Part shown: in pieces, positions 6,244 to 14,052 of the stretch | Layout of the letters: each line of letters opens with the position of its first letter | Position numbering within the stretch: position 1 is the first letter of the stretch | Source of the DNA: Verrucomicrobiota bacterium | Lineage (GTDB): Bacteria; Verrucomicrobiota; Verrucomicrobiia; Opitutales; Seribacteraceae | DNA: 14,052 nt | Direction of reading: 5' to 3' | NCBI GenBank assembly: GCA_014382645.1 | Contig: JACNJI010000276.1 | Coordinates: 1-14,052 of the forward strand | Position numbers and translations under genes: made by a program | The notes under the pieces: model-generated | What the model was told of the DNA's origin: nothing | What the model saw: only the letters and a program-made list of their open reading frames with translations | Databases searched by the model: none

Positions 6244-7527
6244 ATGCCAACCATGCTCCTGACAGCGACTTTCCTATTAGGCATTCTTGCCTGTTACCTT
6301 TGTCTGCAATATCGGCACTCAAAGCAAATCCTGTTGGAAATCATTGACTCCATAAAAAGTGGGAGTTCTTTGATTATTGAGAGACCGCCTTTGCTTAACA
6401 AAGCCTTTCCCATCACCCTTTGCCAGAGGGCTCTAGATCAGAATGCCAAAAGAATTTCCCAACTTGAAGAAGAACGCACTCATCGCAGCCACAACTTCAA
6501 TGAAATTCTCGGCGGGATGCTCGACGGAGCATTGATCCTCGATCAAGATCATGTCGTAACCTTCGCCAACGTCACTGCGAATGAAAATTTTGCCCGAGGT
6601 CATTCAATGATTGGGAGACGCCTTGAAGCATTCGTCGAATCAATCGACGTATTGGAGACCTTAGACCGTTTGAAAAGCGGGGAAAGGTCTGAGACAACGG
6701 AATTTGCATTTCAGGTGAATGGCTCATCGAAGGTTTTCGAAGTTACCACGGGCATGCTTTCGGCAATCCGCCCCGATGACAACGACGTCTTTCTTTTGCT
6801 TTTCCGCGACGTTACGGAAATCAAACGGGCCGAGCTCATGCGCAAGGATTTCGTTGCCAACGCATCCCACGAGCTTCGCACTCCGACTACCATGATCAGG
6901 GGATTTGCAGAAACCTTGGTGGATGACTCCTCGCTTCCTGAAGCCCAGCAAATGTCTTTTCTGATGAAAATTGTTAGAAATTCGATCCGCCTTCAGGCAC
7001 TGGTGGATGACTTGTTGAGTTTGTCCGAATTGGAAGGCAGCGATGCTCCGGTCAATCCGACAAACAACAAGTTATGCGACGTCATTCGTAGCATTCACCT
7101 GTATCTCGATGAAAAACCTTACGTCAATACGGATAAGCTCAGACTTTCCCTTGCCGAAGAAAAGGAAAGTTTTCCATTTGACGCAATTAAACTCTCCTTG
7201 GCCATTGGTAATCTTGTCGACAATGCATTCAAATATGCAGGAGATTTCACCGAAATCCTGGTGAGCACCGAAATCTCGAATGACGGAAACTTCATTAGTT
7301 GTACGGTCAGTGATGATGGAAATGGCATTCCTCCGGAAGATTTGGATAGGATTTTCGAGCGCTTCTACGTGGTAGACAAGGGGCGTTCCAGAGAGAAAGG
7401 GGGCACCGGACTTGGGTTGAGTATTGTCAAGCACATCGTGGAGGCACACGACGGACAAGTGGAAGCAAGGAGCAAACTAGGTCAAGGATCCACTTTCCGG
7501 TTAACAATACCCAGGTTTTCCTCCTAG
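6244..7527 (+). CDS. phoR: Phosphate regulon sensor histidine kinase PhoR
   Basis: This 427-residue kinase lies 13 bp after phoB. A single N-terminal membrane helix (about residues 4-21) is followed by a basic stop-transfer and a linker. A PAS domain (about 86-195) precedes the dimerisation/phosphoacceptor domain, with H209 in VANASHELRTPTTMI. The ATPase domain shows an N-box (N323-LVD-N327), a G1 box (SDDGNGIP, about 356-363), an F box (RIFERFYVVDKGRSR) and a G2 box (GGTGLGLSIV, about 387-396). E. coli PhoR anchors with a pair of N-terminal hydrophobic segments. Only one is visible here and there is no periplasmic sensor domain, which fits sensing through the Pst transporter and PhoU in the cytoplasm. 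The kinase phosphorylates and dephosphorylates PhoB. The stop is TAG. ATG at 6253 is an alternative start. Confidence 0.92.
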   Translation: MPTMLLTATFLLGILACYLCLQYRHSKQILLEIIDSIKSGSSLIIERPPLLNKAFPITLCQRALDQNAKRISQLEEERTHRSHNFNEILGGMLDGALILDQDHVVTFANVTANENFARGHSMIGRRLEAFVESIDVLETLDRLKSGERSETTEFAFQVNGSSKVFEVTTGMLSAIRPDDNDVFLLLFRDVTEIKRAELMRKDFVANASHELRTPTTMIRGFAETLVDDSSLPEAQQMSFLMKIVRNSIRLQALVDDLLSLSELEGSDAPVNPTNNKLCDVIRSIHLYLDEKPYVNTDKLRLSLAEEKESFPFDAIKLSLAIGNLVDNAFKYAGDFTEILVSTEISNDGNFISCTVSDDGNGIPPEDLDRIFERFYVVDKGRSREKGGTGLGLSIVKHIVEAHDGQVEARSKLGQGSTFRLTIPRFSS

Positions 7528-7552
7528 CGACTCGAAAGGGCAAAAACAGACT

Positions 7553-7606
7553 TTGTTACATAATTGGCGCAAACCCGTCACATAAAAACAATCCCTTTGA
7601 TATATA
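7553..7606 (+). promoter_or_regulatory. Three-unit Pho box and -10 of the pstCAB-phoU operon
   Basis: Three adjacent 11-bp units, TTGTTACATAA (7553-7563), TTGGCGCAAAC (7564-7574) and CCGTCACATAA (7575-7585), share a G at position 3, C at position 7 and a four-base A-rich spacer. The outer two agree strongly (GTyACATAA), close to the E. coli PhoB half-site CTGTCAY plus A/T. A -10-like TATATA lies at 7601-7606, and no good -35 is visible, as expected of a PhoB-activated promoter. The box stands in the 178-bp gap between phoR and pstC, giving the transporter its own phosphate-controlled start. Confidence 0.72.
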
Positions 7607-7705
7607 GTCGAAATTCTTTCTATGGCTTCTGTTTTGTTAACTATCTATCGGAACTTTCGAGTGATAAGCTTATCTCTTAATCTAGGTTTTTTTCGCTAGT
7701 CCCAA

Positions 7706-9364
7706 ATGGACGAAAAGATGAAATCGACTTTCAAGAAAGATAAGCTGATAAAGGCCTTTTTTGCCAGTAATGCGCTGACCTCTATCATCATTCTGGGATT
7801 GATCACGATCTTTCTTTTCAAGGAAGGAATCGAGTTCTTCGGCCAATACCGCCACGAACTTGAAAGATACAGAGGATCGGGCATGGAATACGCCAAGGTA
7901 GTCTCTACTCAACATAATGAACAAACCACTCTTTACCGCTACCTCGAAAACATACTGTCCAAGGAAGTTGAACACTTTGAATCACTCCCCTCAAACGGTC
8001 CGAATAGAGAAAAAGGTGAACAAGGAAGGCAAGACCTGCTTGCCCTGACCCGTAGTTTTCAAGACTCCAAGGAACTGCTGCTGACCTATGAGAAAGACGT
8101 AGTCAAATGGGCCGCCGAGACCAAATTGTTCCTCATTACCCAGAACGATCTAATCGAAGTCAAATCGGAAGCCATTGAACAAAAACTGCCAGCCGAGGAT
8201 TTCCCGGAAACGATCGGAGAATTGAAAGAGAGGAATTCCTTTACCCATAGAGAGTTAGCCCGTTGGAGAAACTACTTCATCAGGCACGAAAGAGAGGATT
8301 TGGCCAAGCGGATCAACCCGAAGGCAGGGGACGAAATGGGCACAACTGAGAAAGGGAAAATAAACGACCTGACCGATCGTATTCGAAAATCGGCAACAGT
8401 CGAATATGCCGAGACCCTGATTGCTCAGGAAAAGCAGTTCTCTGAAATTTTCTCCGGTTTCAAACCGAATTTTCTCCTTCCCGAATCGGAGAAGTCACTT
8501 GCTCAAGCGCAAGAAGCCCTCAAGGAATACCTCAGCAAGGTGCCAACCTACAAAGAGAGACTCACCCAGTGGGATCCCCTTACGCCTTACCCGCTCCATC
8601 GTGCTCTGACCGGTTTTCTTCTCGGCAAGGATTGGGTGACCAACAGCGCCCGACAGGATTGGTTTGGAGTGTTGCCACTCCTTTCAGGATCATTGCTCGT
8701 CAGCCTGATCGCCTTGGCCTTGGCCATTCCCTTTGGGGTTGGATCGGCGATCTACATCAATCAAATCGCGACGACTCGTGAACAATCCATTATCAAACCA
8801 TGCATTGAGTTCATATCTGCCATTCCATCCGTCTTGATCGGATTCTTCGGGATCGCTGTTCTAGGCGGAATGGTCAGTTTCATCACTGACGAGCGCTTGA
8901 ATTCATTAACCGCAGGCTTTCTTTTGGCCTTGATGACGGTGCCAACTATTTTCACCTTGGCCGAGGACTCTCTCAATAACGTGCCCAGAGTTCTCCGTGA
9001 TGCCTCCCTCTCCCTTGGCGCAACCCGATGGCAAACCTGCGCCAAGGTGATCTTTCCCTCTGCGATTACCGGCATAATCTCAGCGGTACTTCTTGGTTTT
9101 GGAAGAGTGATTGGTGAAACCATGGTTGTTCTGCTATGCGCCGGCAACCGTATTGCAATTCCAGACTTCACTTCGGGGTTTGGAGTATTCGCTCAACCGG
9201 TGCATACGATGACAGGCATAATAGCGCAGGAGATGGGTGAAGTGGAATTCGGCAGCATCCACTACCGGGCTCTCTTCATGGTGGGAATAACCCTCTTTCT
9301 GATCTCTCTACTGGTCAACTTCCTCTCTCAAACGATCGCCAACAGGTACAAGAACAGTTACTGA
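7706..9364 (+). CDS. pstC: Phosphate ABC transporter permease PstC with enlarged periplasmic loop
   Basis: This inner-membrane permease of the Pst complex has 552 residues against about 300-320 for classical PstC. TM1 is at about 16-38. A charged, mostly helical segment with coiled-coil character (about 45-290) is inserted before the family core. The core starts at about 315 ([20 protein letters not shown]) and carries the PstB-coupling EAA loop at about 420-443 ([22 protein letters not shown]) and several further helices ending NRYKNSY. By topology the insert should lie in the periplasm, where PstS docks. Long PstC forms are known, for example in Pseudomonas, but this insert resembles nothing I can name. 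The start is ATG 7706 (ATG 7718 also possible), with no Shine-Dalgarno sequence. pstA follows after four bases. Confidence 0.93.
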   Translation: MDEKMKSTFKKDKLIKAFFASNALTSIIILGLITIFLFKEGIEFFGQYRHELERYRGSGMEYAKVVSTQHNEQTTLYRYLENILSKEVEHFESLPSNGPNREKGEQGRQDLLALTRSFQDSKELLLTYEKDVVKWAAETKLFLITQNDLIEVKSEAIEQKLPAEDFPETIGELKERNSFTHRELARWRNYFIRHEREDLAKRINPKAGDEMGTTEKGKINDLTDRIRKSATVEYAETLIAQEKQFSEIFSGFKPNFLLPESEKSLAQAQEALKEYLSKVPTYKERLTQWDPLTPYPLHRALTGFLLGKDWVTNSARQDWFGVLPLLSGSLLVSLIALALAIPFGVGSAIYINQIATTREQSIIKPCIEFISAIPSVLIGFFGIAVLGGMVSFITDERLNSLTAGFLLALMTVPTIFTLAEDSLNNVPRVLRDASLSLGATRWQTCAKVIFPSAITGIISAVLLGFGRVIGETMVVLLCAGNRIAIPDFTSGFGVFAQPVHTMTGIIAQEMGEVEFGSIHYRALFMVGITLFLISLLVNFLSQTIANRYKNSY

Positions 9365-9368
9365 GCTA

Positions 9369-11048
9369 ATGAAACCGAACGATCAAGATAAGAAAAACCC
9401 TTTTGTCAGGAGATTTTCACATGAACGGATTCAGGAAACCATCATGTTCGGGATTCTCCGGAGCATGACTTTCTTCGTTCTTTTTTGCGCCGCCTTTCTC
9501 TTCTGGGATATCTTGTCCAAAGGCTCGACGAAAATCTTCGAAGGCGATGGGTTGATCAACTGGGAATTCCTGACGGAGGATCCCCAAACTCTCCATGTCA
9601 CAAAAGACGGAGAAACAGAGATCAAATTGAGCTCGAAAAAATACTATAAGCTCAAGGACGAGAAGATGCTCCAAAAATGGAATGCTTTCAAACAAGGCCC
9701 GGACTATGACGCGGCTCTCGAGCGACTCAATCTCGGGATCAAAGCGATTCGGAAAGAATGGACGGAGGATGGACTCCAAAAGGCCAAGGTCGAATTCATT
9801 GCCAGGGAAAGGGAAAGTTCGCTCGGAAAATTTAGTTTTTGGAAAGAACTAGCAACGGATCCACAGACCACCGCCTCCGATTTCGAATTGGAAATAGAAA
9901 AAGTACCGGAAACAATCAGTCAATTCATTCTCGGACATTTGGAGAGAGAGAGCGGTCGTCTTGCAGAGGTCGAAGGAGAGATTAGAAATTTTCGAGCCCG
10001 GCAATACCCTTTGATCGAAAACCCGACCGAGGCGTCGATCCCAAAGATAGAGAGCGCGTATTTGGATTTACTTGAAGAGTTACCGACCCTTCTTACCGAG
10101 GCCACTACCAATTTTGGGCGTGAGATCCAGACGAACTACTCCTCATTCATCAAGACAGGGGGGCCCAAGGCATTCGCAAATTTGGCTGAAGCCATCGAAG
10201 CCTATGGTCCAATTCGCCAATCCTTGCTCGGAAAGAATGGAGGGCAAGAGGCTTGGGACGAAATGCAGGCCTGTCTTGCTCCGTTCCGGCAATCAATGGA
10301 AATTACCTTGCCCTCCAAAGATTACGCTTATTCGGGAGGCGGTATATTCCCCGCAATAATCGGGACTTTACTGTTGGTTCTGGGAGCCATGTTAATCGCT
10401 ATCGTTCTTGGAGTCTTTTGCGCCATCTTTTTGGCCGAATACGGAAAACCAGGAAAGTTCCTGTCTTTGGTCAGGCTCGCAATCCTCAATTTGGCAGGAG
10501 TTCCCTCCATCATCTTCGGACTTTTCGGATTTGGCTTGTTCGTAATTTTTCTAGATTGGAACGTTTCGCTTCTAGCCGGCTGGTTCACTCTCGCGTTCAT
10601 GGTCCTGCCTATCGTCATAACCGCTAGTGAAGAAGCCTTGCGCTCCATTCCTCAAGGATTTCGGGAAAGCTCTTTGGCTTTAGGCGCAACCAAATGGACG
10701 ATGATCAGAACGAGCGTCATTCCGTACGCAATGCCTGGCATTCTCACTTCGTCCATCCTTGGGGTCGCGAGAGCAGCCGGTGAGACCGCCCCCATCATGT
10801 TCACCGCCGCTTATGCCAAACGCTCCGAACTCCCTTGGGAAGGCTTGGAACACTGGACGGATTTCTTTTTCCAAGGAGTGATGGCTCTTCCTTACCACAT
10901 CTACGTCGTAAGCGCCAAAATCCCCCAAAATGAATATACGCAAGATATGCAATACGGAACGGCCTTCGTCTTTCTCGTGCTTGTCCTGGGTATTGCAAGT
11001 CTTTCCATCGTTCTTCGCAATCGCCTTCGAAAAAAATATCACTGGTAA
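9369..11048 (+). CDS. pstA: Phosphate ABC transporter permease PstA with enlarged periplasmic loop
   Basis: This is the second Pst permease, 559 residues against roughly 290 in E. coli. TM1 is at about 27-48, followed by the family motif [11 protein letters not shown] helical, Glu/Lys-rich insert of about 250 residues (about 66-318) comes next. The normal sequence resumes at [20 protein letters not shown], about residue 323. The EAA loop ([23 protein letters not shown], starting about 421) contacts PstB, and later regions ([14 protein letters not shown], then a final helix) match PstA. The insert sits in the same loop as in PstC and is of similar length. The gene begins four bases after pstC and ends 14 bases before pstB, so it is translationally tied to both. 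Confidence 0.93.
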   Translation: MKPNDQDKKNPFVRRFSHERIQETIMFGILRSMTFFVLFCAAFLFWDILSKGSTKIFEGDGLINWEFLTEDPQTLHVTKDGETEIKLSSKKYYKLKDEKMLQKWNAFKQGPDYDAALERLNLGIKAIRKEWTEDGLQKAKVEFIARERESSLGKFSFWKELATDPQTTASDFELEIEKVPETISQFILGHLERESGRLAEVEGEIRNFRARQYPLIENPTEASIPKIESAYLDLLEELPTLLTEATTNFGREIQTNYSSFIKTGGPKAFANLAEAIEAYGPIRQSLLGKNGGQEAWDEMQACLAPFRQSMEITLPSKDYAYSGGGIFPAIIGTLLLVLGAMLIAIVLGVFCAIFLAEYGKPGKFLSLVRLAILNLAGVPSIIFGLFGFGLFVIFLDWNVSLLAGWFTLAFMVLPIVITASEEALRSIPQGFRESSLALGATKWTMIRTSVIPYAMPGILTSSILGVARAAGETAPIMFTAAYAKRSELPWEGLEHWTDFFFQGVMALPYHIYVVSAKIPQNEYTQDMQYGTAFVFLVLVLGIASLSIVLRNRLRKKYHW

Positions 11049-11062
11049 CCTATTTCCTGACA

Positions 11063-11881
11063 ATGCAAAGTGTAAATGATCAAAAAGCGCCTGAACGCGA
11101 AGGAGCAACTGAACCTGAGCCAAAGAACGCCACCATAAGCATCCGTAACCTCGATTTTCTCTATGGTGAGAACCAGGTCCTGCACGATGTGTCTCTTGAC
11201 ATCTTCCCCAATGAGGTCATGGCATTCATCGGCCCCTCCGGATGCGGAAAGAGCACCCTTCTGCGCTGCTTCAACCGGATGAACGATCTGGTGGAAGGAG
11301 CGAAAATAGGCAAGGGCTCCATCGAGATTCACGGGACGGACTTGCAAGATCAGTCCGTGGATGTGATCGAGCTTCGAAAGAAAGTTGGGATGGTCTTCCA
11401 AAAATCGAACCCTTTCCCCAAGTCAATCTACCAAAACGTGGCCTATGGGCTTCAGATACAAGGATTGAAATCCAAAAAAATCATTGATGAAAAGGTAGAG
11501 GAATCCTTAAGGAAAGCCGCTCTCTGGGAAGAGGTCAAAGACAGGTTGAATGAAAATGCCTATGGTTTGTCCGGTGGTCAGCAACAACGTCTGTGTATCG
11601 CCCGAACCCTTGCCGTGGAACCGGAAATAATCCTTATGGACGAGCCTTGCTCCGCCTTGGACCCCGTAGCTACAGGGCGTGTGGAAGAACTCATTTTCGG
11701 GCTGAAGGCCGAATACACCATCGTCGTCGTAACGCACAACATGCAGCAGGCCGGAAGAGTATCCGACAGGACGGCTTTCTTTTACCTAGGTAAATTGATC
11801 GAATGCGATCTCACGAAAAAAATCTTTCTCAATCCTAGTAAAAAAGAAACCGAGGATTATATATCGGGCAAATTCGGTTGA
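11063..11881 (+). CDS. pstB: Phosphate ABC transporter ATP-binding protein PstB
   Basis: This 272-residue cytoplasmic ATPase drives PstCA. It has Walker [10 protein letters not shown] (about 58-66), the PstB-typical [11 protein letters not shown] after it, a Q-loop [20 protein letters not shown], the ABC signature LSGGQQQR (about 169-176), Walker B IILMDEP (about 189-195), a D-loop SALDP and the switch His in [10 protein letters not shown] (H225). The N-terminal 22 residues are a polar extension rich in Glu and Pro, absent from the shortest homologues. The gene is complete and in the usual place after pstA, and its stop overlaps a possible TTG start for phoU. The TTTACCTAGGTAAA palindrome at 11781-11794 is inside its coding sequence. 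Confidence 0.96.
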   Translation: MQSVNDQKAPEREGATEPEPKNATISIRNLDFLYGENQVLHDVSLDIFPNEVMAFIGPSGCGKSTLLRCFNRMNDLVEGAKIGKGSIEIHGTDLQDQSVDVIELRKKVGMVFQKSNPFPKSIYQNVAYGLQIQGLKSKKIIDEKVEESLRKAALWEEVKDRLNENAYGLSGGQQQRLCIARTLAVEPEIILMDEPCSALDPVATGRVEELIFGLKAEYTIVVVTHNMQQAGRVSDRTAFFYLGKLIECDLTKKIFLNPSKKETEDYISGKFG

Positions 11882-11922
11882 CCACAAATTACTTTGAACC
11901 CAAAGCGTTAAACTCATCACTC

Positions 11923-12600
11923 ATGACAACCTACTTCGAACACAATTTAGAAACGATAAAATCCAAACTCCTTCTTATGGGGCAAATGGCGAATGAGTCG
12001 CTGAAGCTATCGATTCAAGCGTTGATGGAGTGTGACTCAGTGCTAGCTAAGTCCATTCGAGAAAAGGATCGGGAAATCGACGAACTCGAGAACGAACTCA
12101 GCGTTGCCATCACTTCTTATCTATCGACCCACGCACCCGTAGCGGCAGATCTGAGGTTTCTTGTGGCCACCATGAAGATAAGCCATGAGATCGAACGCAT
12201 CGGAGACGAGTCCAAGGCCATCGCCCGAAGATCACGAAAGACAACCTCGCATGATTTTCACGAAATCCCCAAAATGGCGAAAATCGCCCAAGAGATGCTC
12301 AAAGACGCCCTTTCCGTTTTCGTAGAATTCGACGAAGAGAAGGCAAAGGACATCTGGAAGTTGGATTTGGAAGTAGACCAATTGCACCAGGAAAACAACC
12401 GGTTTTGCCAAACCTTGGTCGAAAAGGATCCGACCCAAGCCTCTTCTGTGTTTGAGACGCTATTTATATCAAAGTCGCTCGAGAGGGTTTGCGACCATGC
12501 GGTCAACGTATCCAAGGAGGTTGTGTTCATCGCTACCAGTCGTGATGTCCGGCATGCTCCCGAATACAAGAAGTCTGCGCTGCGAAAGGAAATGGAATAA
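11923..12600 (+). CDS. phoU: Phosphate transport regulator PhoU
   Basis: This cytoplasmic helical-bundle protein links Pst transport status to PhoR and restrains the Pho response when phosphate is ample. Counted from ATG 11923 it has 225 residues, the normal length. Both PhoU repeats are present with their metal-cluster motifs: HEIERIGDESKAIARR (E91 to D95) and LERVCDHAVNVSKE (E187 to D191, then N195). The start motif MTTYFEHNLETIKSKLLLMG aligns with the family. An upstream in-frame TTG at 11878, overlapping the pstB stop, would add 15 residues that partly echo the true start (TTNYFE against TTYFE). I consider the ATG more likely. It is the last gene of pstCAB-phoU, and no T-rich terminator follows. 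Confidence 0.94.
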   Translation: MTTYFEHNLETIKSKLLLMGQMANESLKLSIQALMECDSVLAKSIREKDREIDELENELSVAITSYLSTHAPVAADLRFLVATMKISHEIERIGDESKAIARRSRKTTSHDFHEIPKMAKIAQEMLKDALSVFVEFDEEKAKDIWKLDLEVDQLHQENNRFCQTLVEKDPTQASSVFETLFISKSLERVCDHAVNVSKEVVFIATSRDVRHAPEYKKSALRKEME

Positions 12601-12644
12601 CGATTCGACCGGTTGCGCTCTGCTACCGATCGGAACTAACTCCT

Positions 12645-13192
12645 ATGCTTCATGCACATCCTCAAAAGGATGAGCCTGCGAATCGCTTGATCCCAAGTTC
12701 AAATCAAACTTGCCGTTTAAGCGCCCTCACCGTGGACGCTCAGCTCTCAAATGACGAGACCCTCACCCTCCGCGAAAAAATGAAGGTAACCGAAGAGGCT
12801 TATTGTTGGAAGTGCCACCAGAACACCAATCCGGCCGGTCTGCCTTTCGAAATGTTCGACCATTTTGGCCGTTGGCGGACCAAGGAACTGGGCAAGCCGG
12901 TAGACACCACGCGAGCAATCACCAACAGCGGGGTACGCGGACTCGACGCCGAAGTACCCGATGCGGTGGCCATACTTCACAGGTTGGCCGACTCACCACG
13001 CGTCCGACAAGTTTTCGTCCGCCACGCCTTCCGCTACTTCATGGGTCGTAACGAAACACTCCGCGACGCCTCCACCCTCCGCCGGGCCGATCAGGCCGAT
13101 GTCAAAAGCGGAAGCAGCATGAAGTCGCTCATCATCTCACTCTAAAGAGCGACTCTTTTCTCTACCGCAAAATTCAGAAAAGTATGGAATAA
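12645..13192 (+). pseudogene. C-terminal remnant of a DUF1588/DUF1585 cytochrome protein
   Basis: From about 12723 the frame matches the end of large planctomycete-type cytochrome proteins: VDAQLSNDETLTLREKM, then heme c motif CWKCH (12804-12818) in a DUF1588 block (NPAGLPFEMFDHFGRWRT). A DUF1585 block follows (VRQVFVRHAFRYFMGRNETL, then SMKSLIISL). The frame ends at TAA 13143-13145, but plus-one reading immediately gives KSDSFLYRKIQKSME and TAA 13190-13192, the expected family ending (SLL-x-SDSFLYR). One lost base, for example CTCCTAAAG to CTCTAAAG, explains this. All N-terminal domains are missing, with phoU 120 bp upstream instead. An ATG at 12645 opens the frame but its first 25 codons show no homology and no signal peptide, so a functional product is very unlikely. 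Confidence 0.85.
12657..12672 (+). repeat. Small hairpin downstream of phoU
   Basis: CATCCT (12657-12662) and AGGATG (12667-12672) form a 6-bp stem with a CAAA loop, 56 bp after the phoU stop. There is no U tract, so it would be at best a weak terminator or an mRNA 3' end stabiliser. The CCGATCGG palindrome lies slightly upstream. The 12601-12722 stretch holds nothing else I recognise, and the join between the phosphate block and cytochrome-gene sequence must fall inside it. Confidence 0.3.
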
Positions 13193-13244
13193 GTTGCTGA
13201 CTCCCCAAAGATCGAGCTCTAGATACCTACGACTCATAACCTTC

Positions 13245-14052
13245 ATGAAAAACATTACGCACATACTCTTTCTTTCTTTGGCTTGGGCCTTCGGGTCAAA
13301 CGGCGTCGACGCCGCCGAGCGCCCCAACGTCATTCTCATCATGGCCGACGACATGGGCTATGAAGCCTTGTCCTCCAACGGCAGCGAATCCTGCAAGTCC
13401 CCGAACCTTGACAAATTGGCCAAGGAAGGCATCCGTTTCACAAACTGTTTCTCCAACCCGATCTGCACCCCCTCTAGGGCAAAGATCATGACTGGTCAGT
13501 ACAACGTCCGCAATTACGTCAAGTTCGGCATGCTGGATCGTGGGCAGACCACCTTTGCTCATCAACTCAAGGCGTCCGGTTACGCAACCGCGATCGCCGG
13601 CAAGTGGCAATTGGGCAAGGAGAAGGATGCGCCACAGCACTTTGGATTCGAAAAATCCTGTCTTTGGCAACATACTCGCGGCGGCCGTTCGAAGTCGGGC
13701 GGCAAGACCATCGACCGCCGTTTCGTCAACCCGTTGCTCGAATTCAACGGGAAAGAAAAGGAGTACACAAATGGCGAGTATGGCCCCCAAGTCTGCACCG
13801 ACTTCATCTGTGAATTCATCGACACGAACAAGAAGAAGCCCTTCCTCGTCTACTACCCGATGATCCTTTCCCACTGCCCTTTTGACCCCACACCGGACTC
13901 CACCGATTGGGATCCGAAGCGACTCGGATCCACCACCTACAAGGGCGATCAAAACGATCCTCAGCGCCACTTCGTGGACATGGTGGCCTACGCCGACAAA
14001 GCCGTCGGTCAGATCGTCGCCCAACTCGAGAAGTCAGGCGTGCGTGACAACA
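13245..14052 (+). CDS. Secreted formylglycine-dependent sulfatase, 3' end outside the window
   Basis: At least 269 residues are present and the frame is open to the right edge. The signal peptide is about residues 1-24 (hydrophobic HILFLSLAWAFG, ending VDAA). The mature protein starts ERPNVILIMADDMGY, with calcium ligands D35 and D36. The active-site motif is C74-TPSR in NPICTPSRAKIMTGQY, where Cys74 is to be converted to formylglycine by a maturase encoded elsewhere. Next are AGKWQLGKE (many sulfatases have GKWHLG; the Gln form is recalled from a subfamily), then HFGFEK, KPFLVYYPMILSHCPFDPTPDS and VAYADKAVGQIV. It hydrolyses sulfate esters, probably of algal or other marine polysaccharides, in the periplasm or outside the cell; the exact substrate cannot be read from sequence. 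It is the only sulfatase here without visible damage. It follows the cytochrome remnant by 52 bp, with no Shine-Dalgarno sequence. Confidence 0.93.
   Translation, partial: MKNITHILFLSLAWAFGSNGVDAAERPNVILIMADDMGYEALSSNGSESCKSPNLDKLAKEGIRFTNCFSNPICTPSRAKIMTGQYNVRNYVKFGMLDRGQTTFAHQLKASGYATAIAGKWQLGKEKDAPQHFGFEKSCLWQHTRGGRSKSGGKTIDRRFVNPLLEFNGKEKEYTNGEYGPQVCTDFICEFIDTNKKKPFLVYYPMILSHCPFDPTPDSTDWDPKRLGSTTYKGDQNDPQRHFVDMVAYADKAVGQIVAQLEKSGVRDN

Noticed and set aside
11781..11794. TTTACCTAGGTAAA, a perfect 14-bp palindrome
   Set aside because: It lies inside conserved pstB coding sequence (FYLGKL) with no regulatory setting; probably chance from the codons.
11878..11922. TTG-started extension of phoU echoing its own N-terminus (TTNYFE and TTYFE)
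   Set aside because: It adds 15 residues beyond the usual PhoU start; the resemblance covers only a few codons. ATG 11923 fits the family better.
12747..12980. Minus-strand and other-frame open frames over the right cytochrome remnant and the sulfatase (including one of 242 codons at 13296-14024)
   Set aside because: They are shadows of plus-strand genes with clear motifs; their own translations are low-complexity and match no family I know.
3..13192. The two cytochrome fragments as halves of one gene split by insertion of the phosphate block
   Set aside because: They lie on opposite strands and the left one may continue past the window edge, so a simple insertion cannot explain both.
1..14052. 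Mobile element, CRISPR array, tRNA or attachment site
   Set aside because: No transposase or integrase motifs, regular spacer-repeat pattern, tRNA cloverleaf or long terminal repeats were seen on reading the window.

Overview
The window looks like a bacterial chromosome segment from a Gram-negative, probably marine member of the Planctomycetota-Verrucomicrobiota-Chlamydiota group. Verrucomicrobiota is the likeliest phylum. This is inferred from formylglycine-type sulfatases and planctomycete-type cytochrome c (PSCyt1/DUF1587...DUF1588/DUF1585) genes at both ends, a Porin_O_P outer-membrane porin, and the near absence of Shine-Dalgarno sequences. No rRNA, tRNA, CRISPR array or intact insertion sequence was found.

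Layout. (1) 1-1330 is a gene graveyard. It holds the N-terminal part of a PSCyt1/DUF1587 cytochrome gene with two in-frame amber stops (minus), a signal-peptide-plus-first-strand scrap of a sulfatase (plus, 652-774), and a sulfatase with a lost start codon, an amber stop and an internal deletion (minus, 832-1330). (2) 1422-2949 is a minus-strand arsenic operon: arsR, thioredoxin-type arsC, and an AqpS-like aquaporin in place of an ArsB/Acr3 pump. An inverted-repeat operator overlaps its promoter. (3) 3029-12600 is a plus-strand phosphate-starvation block: Pho-box-like repeats, a Porin_O_P porin, pstS, a strong terminator, phoB, phoR, a clear three-unit Pho box, then pstC, pstA, pstB and phoU. 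(4) 12601-13192 is the C-terminal remnant of another DUF1588/DUF1585 cytochrome gene, with a one-base frameshift near its end. (5) 13245-14052 is the start of an apparently intact sulfatase that runs off the window.

How the genes work together. Under low phosphate the PhoR kinase should activate PhoB, which would drive the porin-pstS and pstCAB-phoU units through the 11-bp repeats. The porin passes phosphate across the outer membrane, PstS binds it, PstCAB imports it, and PhoU reports transport status to PhoR. Arsenate enters by the same route. The divergent ars operon reduces it to arsenite (ArsC) and lets arsenite leave through the AqpS-like channel, under ArsR control. The shared 204-bp intergenic region places the two responses side by side.

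Most unusual features: both permeases carry an extra helical domain of about 250 residues in the first periplasmic loop; the porin gene is far more AT-rich than its surroundings; and decayed sulfatase/cytochrome genes lie on both sides of the phosphate/arsenic block. I did not find a convincing wholly new system.
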